Shown: positions 60,301 through 64,000 of the stretch, one piece after another
Layout: each line of letters begins with the position of its first letter
Numbering within the stretch: the stretch's first letter is position 1
Assembly: GCA_000469685.2 (NCBI GenBank)
Contig: LS997567.1
Coordinates: 40,786,775-40,850,774 of the forward strand
Length of the DNA: 64,000 nt
DNA from: Haemonchus contortus
Taxonomy: Eukaryota > Nematoda > Chromadorea > Rhabditida > Trichostrongylidae
Direction of reading: 5' to 3'
Made by a program: the position numbers and the translations under genes
The notes under the pieces: generated by a model
The model's database searches: none
Told to the model about the DNA's origin: nothing
What the model saw: the letters and a program-made list of their open reading frames with translations, nothing else

Positions 60301-61779
60301 CTTATTGTGTCGGGTGGGATGTAGTGGGGCAAGCAGCTGAGAGGGAGCTACAGCCCCAGCCTTTCAGAGGGGTCGAGTAAGAAGCAGCGCTCTGACGGCA
60401 GTATAGTTTGAAAGCTCGAAGCGGTTGAATAGGTTGTGGTGCAGTAGGAGCGAGATTGTCGCGTCGCGCGAAGGAGACGCCGCGCGCGAAAGAATATAGC
60501 AGAATGCGGCGGCAAGTAAGAAATACAAGAGCAAAAGAGCTAACAGTGGAATCATGCCAAAAGTAATAATCGCATGACGATTGAGTCGTATGAAGAATGC
60601 ATAACTGTTATAAGGAGGCAAATGGTCCGCGACAGCCGCGTGCGGCAGATCGACTGCACAAAACCGTTCCTACTGCCCGTCTCCCGGTTAAATAATATCA
60701 CTGGAAGTAGAGATTACTAGATCAAATGAGTAGTTAGAACAAAGTCCAACACTAGTAATACAAGTTCAGAGAGTGAAAGTTTAAAAAGTAGAATTCCCGA
60801 TTTTTCAGGTCGAAGCGCTCTAATGCGTATACAAAATACTTCGGTGGAAGAGCGTGGAGAACGTAGAAGTTTGAAGAGGTTCTCTGTCGAAAGCGCTAAA
60901 TCCGGTGGTCGTGTTGGTGAGAAAACTCCACTGGTACATACCGAAGGCAGTTCAGTGGTCACCGTCATACCGAGTTCGGTAGGTCCTCTTTGACATTGCT
61001 TCCTTCTCTGAAAGGGTCTCTGAAAGACAAAAACGATGCAGAACTGTGCAGAGGGTCCGGTCTGTACCGACAGTACCCTTACCGTTTCTAATGGGCCTGC
61101 TCTACAGTCCAGTATCCAGTAAATTATTCTCACTCCCCAGAATCTTTTGTCGCGTTTTCGAAGATACTGTATTTACAGTAGGCTAAGTGTGTGGATAAAG
61201 GAATGAGGACGGCAGTTCGCGAGTCTCCGGTCCTTCCCTACTTGACCCCCACTTGTCCCTAATGAGGAAAGCTCAGTGATACCAGTTTCTCAGATCGTAC
61301 ACCTAGATCCAGATAAGGAAAATTCGGATAAGGTAAAAAAGGGAGATTCCTACAAATTTGTAGGTATGAACGAGAACTAAGGACTGTTAGCAAAATGCAG
61401 AGTTCAGCGACGTGCTTGAAATGGTCAAAAAAACTTTTGAAAATCATTAGAGTAAATATAAATATCAATATCAAAATTGTCAAAAGCCAAAAAGAGCGGT
61501 CGGTGGTTAAAAGCGCCTTGGCCCTTCCTCGCACTTTTCGACATAGCGAAAACATAAAACAGAACTTACTTCGTTCATACTCTAAATTTTTCTGGTCTCT
61601 AAACCAAACTTTATGATTTTTGCGAATGACTTTAAAGTGCTGAGTTGTAATGAGTAAATTTAAACCTCAGAGTAAAGTAAACTTTTAAGTTGCCTGATGG
61701 TGTGAACATGGATCAGACGACGAGGACAATGAGATATCACAACAATGGCTGCGTTAGACGAGATGGTGGCAAAGAAGCG
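48215..61779 (+). CDS. ser-2: SER-2-type tyramine receptor (class A GPCR), eight exons, partial at both ends
   Basis: Exons joined in phase: 48215-48358, 49657-49822, 51478-51583, 51660-51735, 53325-53425, 57732-57844, 60809-60978 and 61690-61779, together 966 nt or 322 codons. Visible receptor landmarks are TM1 with GN, TM2 with [10 protein letters not shown], the TM3 amine-binding Asp in TADILLC, DRY at the end of TM3, TM4 with [10 protein letters not shown], an ECL2 Cys, TM5 with SASGSFFLP, and an ICL3 start [15 protein letters not shown]. Insect type-1 tyramine receptors and C. elegans SER-2 share these features, and the N-terminal stretch and ICL3 motifs match SER-2 specifically (from memory). 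In the known family this is a plasma-membrane, Gi/o-coupled receptor of neurons and muscle. The first exon opens in phase with a splice acceptor, so an upstream start exon is missing. TM6, TM7 and the tail must lie beyond 64000. Confidence 0.92.
49657..49822 (+). CDS. ser-2: ser-2 exon: TM1 and TM2
   Basis: The exon follows acceptor TTTACTTACAG and ends at donor GTTAGT. It encodes TM1 ([13 protein letters not shown]), a basic ICL1 ([10 protein letters not shown]) and TM2 with the conserved sodium-site Asp ([19 protein letters not shown]). It ends in phase 1, and the spare G is completed by the next exon to give an Asp. No frame damage is visible. Confidence 0.92.
50119..50600 (-). pseudogene. 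Decayed minus-strand reading frame inside ser-2 intron 2
   Basis: Reading backward from about 50590, one frame gives [20 protein letters not shown], continues past a stop to [20 protein letters not shown], past further stops, and then stays open for 87 codons including [20 protein letters not shown] to a stop at 50119. The composition looks protein-like and the stops are few. I do not recognise the family; a decayed mobile-element protein or retrocopy is possible. Confidence 0.3.
51478..51583 (+). CDS. ser-2: ser-2 exon: ECL1 and TM3
   Basis: The acceptor is ACATTTTCAG and the donor GTACAG. In the phase set by the previous exon it reads [17 protein letters not shown] followed by [17 protein letters not shown]. 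It supplies the ECL1 Trp, the TM3 Cys of the conserved disulfide and the TM3 Asp that binds the amine group of the ligand in this family. It ends two bases into the Arg codon of DRY. A different frame is also open here for a while but has no family similarity. Confidence 0.93.
51660..51735 (+). CDS. ser-2: ser-2 exon: DRY motif and ICL2
   Basis: A short 76-nt intron precedes it (acceptor TTTCCTTTACAG); the donor is GTAAGA. It completes Arg-Tyr of DRY and continues [14 protein letters not shown] into TM4. The residue after DRY is Cys (TGC) where related tyramine receptors have Trp, a one-base difference. The rest of ICL2 is typical, so the exon looks functional. Confidence 0.9.
53146..53236 (+). 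repeat. Imperfect 61-bp-period duplication in ser-2 intron
   Basis: AGTGCACCTACGCAAGTACA at 53146 and AGTGCACCTACGTAATCGCA at 53207 begin related copies, both running into ATCTCA and an ATTTC stretch. It ends about 90 bp before the TM4 exon. Confidence 0.75.
53325..53425 (+). CDS. ser-2: ser-2 exon: TM4 and ECL2
   Basis: The acceptor is CTTTTTTTTAG (TAG rather than CAG) and the donor GTAGAA. It encodes TM4 ([19 protein letters not shown]) and ECL2 with the Cys that pairs with TM3 (RDHCELSSE). It ends two bases into an Arg codon that the next exon completes. Insect and nematode tyramine receptors share the PPLIGWNDW block. Confidence 0.92.
55050..55266 (-). repeat. tRNA-headed SINE copy in ser-2 intron
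   Basis: Reversed, a head GGGTGGACGTGATGCTCATA with AAGTGACGC is followed by body blocks including CACTAACCTGTACATCGGCT. A short (GT)n expansion at about 55079-55095 replaces the usual region near GCCACATACGC. It lies in the 4.3-kb intron before the TM5 exon. Confidence 0.7.
55079..55095 (+). repeat. (GT)n microsatellite inside SINE copy
   Basis: GT dinucleotides within the minus-strand SINE at 55050-55266. Confidence 0.8.
57732..57844 (+). CDS. ser-2: ser-2 exon: TM5 and start of ICL3
   Basis: It follows a 4.3-kb intron (acceptor CAATATTTACAG) and ends at donor GTTGGT. It encodes [16 protein letters not shown] and [20 protein letters not shown]. The TM5 Ser residues are the catechol- or phenol-contacting positions of amine receptors, and the basic ICL3 start is the G-protein contact region. 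The donor departs from GTAAGT but is needed to keep phase with the following exon. Confidence 0.93.
59337..59410 (+). repeat. SINE head fragment in ser-2 intron
   Basis: CGTCGGTGGTGCAGTGGCTA with GTGGCGCG matches the A-box side of the family head. The B box is unclear and the body is not seen. Confidence 0.5.
59737..59830 (-). repeat. SINE body fragment in ser-2 intron
   Basis: The minus-strand body has the blocks TTGTACATTGACTTGTAAAC, CCGGCTGACC and AAGTCATTGCATGG. A small internal duplication of the ACAAGTCA unit is visible at 59778-59799. Confidence 0.6.
60432..60685 (-). mobile_element. GC-rich MITE family, copy 5, in a ser-2 intron
   Basis: The copy is 254 bp and flanked by GGTTGAATA and GGTTAAATA (60423-60431, 60686-60694). 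It has the family ends GTTGTGGTGCAGTAGGAGCG and, reversed, GGGAGACGGGCAGTAGGAAC. It lies 123 bp before the ICL3 exon of ser-2, in the intron between the TM5 exon and that exon. Confidence 0.87.
60809..60978 (+). CDS. ser-2: ser-2 exon: third intracellular loop
   Basis: The acceptor is CGATTTTTCAG and the donor GTAGGT; the exon is in phase with its neighbours. It reads [10 protein letters not shown], then a variable charged stretch, then [18 protein letters not shown] and a Ser/Thr/Val-rich end. The SALMRIQN and VGEKTPLV blocks match SER-2 of C. elegans as remembered, which supports orthology rather than only membership of the amine-receptor class. Several Ser residues sit in basic contexts that could be kinase sites (inference). 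Confidence 0.88.
61690..61779 (+). CDS. ser-2: ser-2 exon: later part of third intracellular loop
   Basis: In phase it reads [20 protein letters not shown] and continues [10 protein letters not shown] to donor GTCAGT. YHNNG and the preceding LP match the SER-2 third loop as I recall it. The upstream acceptor is TTTTAAG, an unusual AAG; an alternative CAG at 61709-61711 would shorten the exon by seven codons and keep phase. The next coding segment (rest of ICL3, TM6) is not recognisable before the window ends. Confidence 0.75.
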
Positions 61780-63745
61780 GTCAGTTCAAGAAATTATTTA
61801 TAGCTCATTGAAGCTCTCAAGTATAGCTCACCCCAAATAAATACTTCATAGTAAATTATGATACTTTATTCTTGCTCAAAAACAAGTTACTGCTATTTCT
61901 AAACTTTCAAAGAAACTTTTGGGACGTAGGGTTTGAGGATAACGGTTTGATTTACAGTATGACGTCACTTGGTGTATTCCTTATCCAAAAATATCTTGAA
62001 GCTGTTTTTTTATTGAACCACGTTTTTTCCAAAATCGAATTACATCCAGCCTTAATGGTGTTTTTCATGAAATTTCATTTTGTTCAGTGGGCAGAAGTGT
62101 CGAGAGGTTCGTACCTCAACACACTGCGAACAAATTAGCGTTAATAGTTGTTAATTTAGTGTGTTCCGAATGAACAATGAATTAATGCATAAGCTTCGGA
62201 CTCCTTTCCTTTTCAGCAATCTATCTGGCACATGATTCAAAAAAAGGGAGAACAGTATTTTGTTAGAAAATAGAAGAAATTGATTCGTTTGAGCCCACTT
62301 ATCCGCGATGCACCAAAAATTTTGCTTTTTTAAATCAACTTTTATTTGTTCCAACTGGCTTATTTATGTTTATTCATGGCTCAAAACACATTATAACAAG
62401 TACTGACACTAGTTTCCAAACAAGTCAAAATTCAACAAGGGCTGGGGATGGGTTAAGATTGAATTAAGCCCACGAAGGGAAAGAGTTAGATTCACTTACG
62501 TAGCAACTGGTATTTCTGACACTTTGAGTAGATTTAATACTGTTTATTGGTATAAACAGTTATGTGCATAAAAATGTCGAACGTCTTCAGAGGTATCGTC
62601 CAATTTTCCGCTTCCTGAACAACTAGTAAGTAACACCGTATTACTCGTGGGCAGAAAGTTTATCAGAATTATCGAAGAGTATTCGGAATTACCATATTTT
62701 CACATAATGTTTCAGTAGCTACTTGATACAAATGACTTAGTAAAATTTGACAGTACAGAAAGTACGCTGAGAAATTCCATTGGACCTGCCCTACCTACAC
62801 AGTAACCTCCACTTATTTTCCAGGTTCTGTCACCCCTATTTTGAAGGTACTGTATTTACAGTGTGTTGAAGGTACTGTGTTTAATGTAGGCCGTGTATGA
62901 GGACAGAGATATGTGTACAACAGTTTATACCGGTTTATACCCCAAATATTAGTAAAGGGTCAAGAGAACCAGATGCAGGGTATCACTATATCCCTAAAAT
63001 TGCTCAAACGGATCAGTGATTTATCCTATCATTTTTTTCTGTTTTTTTTTTTGTTACTGCTAAAAAAAGAAGAATCTCCCCAGAATCGATCTATATTTTG
63101 CACAATTTCCTCCTTCGGCAACAGCTCAAATTCAAGTTCTGAATTACTGACTTGAAGATTTTGTCGTGTAGTCGTACTGCCCGTTCGTCTTCTTTTAGAT
63201 GTCGGCAAGGAAGCTGCATCATTTATGCCTAATTGTTGCCGCATCCACCCTTAGTCCATGTTTAATGATCTGGCTCAATCCATACTCTACACGGGGATTC
63301 AGCGTTCCCCGTCACCCTTAATTGCTGAGCGTTTTCTGAGAACGAGTAAAAAAAGAGAAACGACAAAAAATTGGAAAAGTTGCTTGAAAAGCTGCCTACA
63401 ATTCAGTTGAACTGTAACAGCGAAAATAGATCTATTTTCAGAAGTCCAGTACCAATGGCTTAATTACCATTCACATCGAACATCAAAACTTACTAACTGT
63501 TTATCTAGAGCCATATTCCTTGCACAGTCCATGTACCCACTTCACCTCCCCTTCCCCATTTTCGAAAGACTGAATTCAAATCTCTGGCAATAAATAAACG
63601 ACGAAAGATTTTTGGTTTCTGATCGATAGAAATGATGCAAAAAATTGATTCGATTGGTCGAACACTGGGTTGTGTGAAAGTGCATTTTTGGTAATTCGAT
63701 GGAGAAAAGGATCTGTGACAAATCTCAAATAAGATGTGTTATATA
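61780..63745. other. ser-2 intron sequence, next exon not found
   Basis: No TM6 motif (such as FxxCWxPFF) or preceding ICL3 block is seen on the plus strand. The sequence is AT-rich without recognised repeats, so the intron after 61779 probably continues past the window. Confidence 0.6.
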
Positions 63746-64000
63746 AGGTTGATGCATAATTATTGCGGATTTTTTCGCGGCTTTTTTTCTCTCGTTAGAA
63801 TTCGAATATTGAGTTTGGGTTTTCTCTACAAATGGTCTACTTGATTTCCTCTACAAGAACATACTCAAAAAACCATGAGCATATCCGCGAAATTAGGCTT
63901 AACTTTTCGTGAAAAGCTGGAAGGTGGTACAGTCATTCCGCGATCTCAGTAACTTTTCGGCGATCGAACAATCAGCCAGAGCCAACCAAGAAATGGGTTC
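63746..64000 (+). mobile_element. Left end of a third mariner-like element, cut by the window edge
   Basis: The sequence after TATA begins AAGGTTGATGCATAATTATTGCGG-like, the layout of mariner ends of the AGGTTGGTGCAAAAGTAATTGCGG type. A possible short reading frame beginning MSISAKLGLTFREKL lies about 140 bp in, where a transposase start would be expected, but it hits a stop after about 25 codons. The right end lies outside the window, so full length and target duplication cannot be tested. Confidence 0.55.

Noticed and set aside
60717..61133. 138-codon minus-strand frame
   Set aside because: It lies opposite the ser-2 ICL3 exon.

Overview
The window looks like nuclear DNA of a clade V nematode, plausibly a strongylid such as a hookworm. 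Three things point there. The one clear gene, a split amine-receptor gene, matches Caenorhabditis elegans SER-2 as I remember it. Nearly all its splice acceptors are nematode-like T-rich CAG or TAG. Its introns are long and full of repeats. The genus is inference. I see no bacterial-type operons, rRNA or CRISPR.

From 1 to about 45000 I can support no cellular gene. The DNA is AT-rich non-coding sequence carrying transposon remains: (1) a GC-rich MITE family of about 255 bp with 9-bp target duplications (6572, 29119, 35003, 35846, 60432, plus a fragment at 26313); (2) a tRNA-headed SINE family in at least ten places; (3) two mariner elements with both ends present (31278-32524 and 34543-36180, the second carrying two MITE insertions) and a third running off the right edge; (4) a TTAA-flanked piggyBac-like element (20398-20933); (5) an inverted-repeat element enclosing a tRNA-like sequence (38377-38558) and a partial relative near 10655; (6) a probable non-LTR retrotransposon tail (36974-37122). 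Long G or C homopolymer tracts are also frequent.

Between 45140 and 47531 the minus strand holds two exon-like blocks separated by a 47-nt intron, perhaps part of an unknown gene. Next comes a 150-bp tandem duplication (47770-48069). From 48215 to beyond the right edge the plus strand encodes a ser-2-type tyramine receptor. Eight exons cover the late N-terminus, TM1 to TM5 and much of the third intracellular loop. The first exon(s), TM6, TM7 and the C-tail are not in view. Its introns hold SINE copies, one complete MITE and a decayed minus-strand reading frame.
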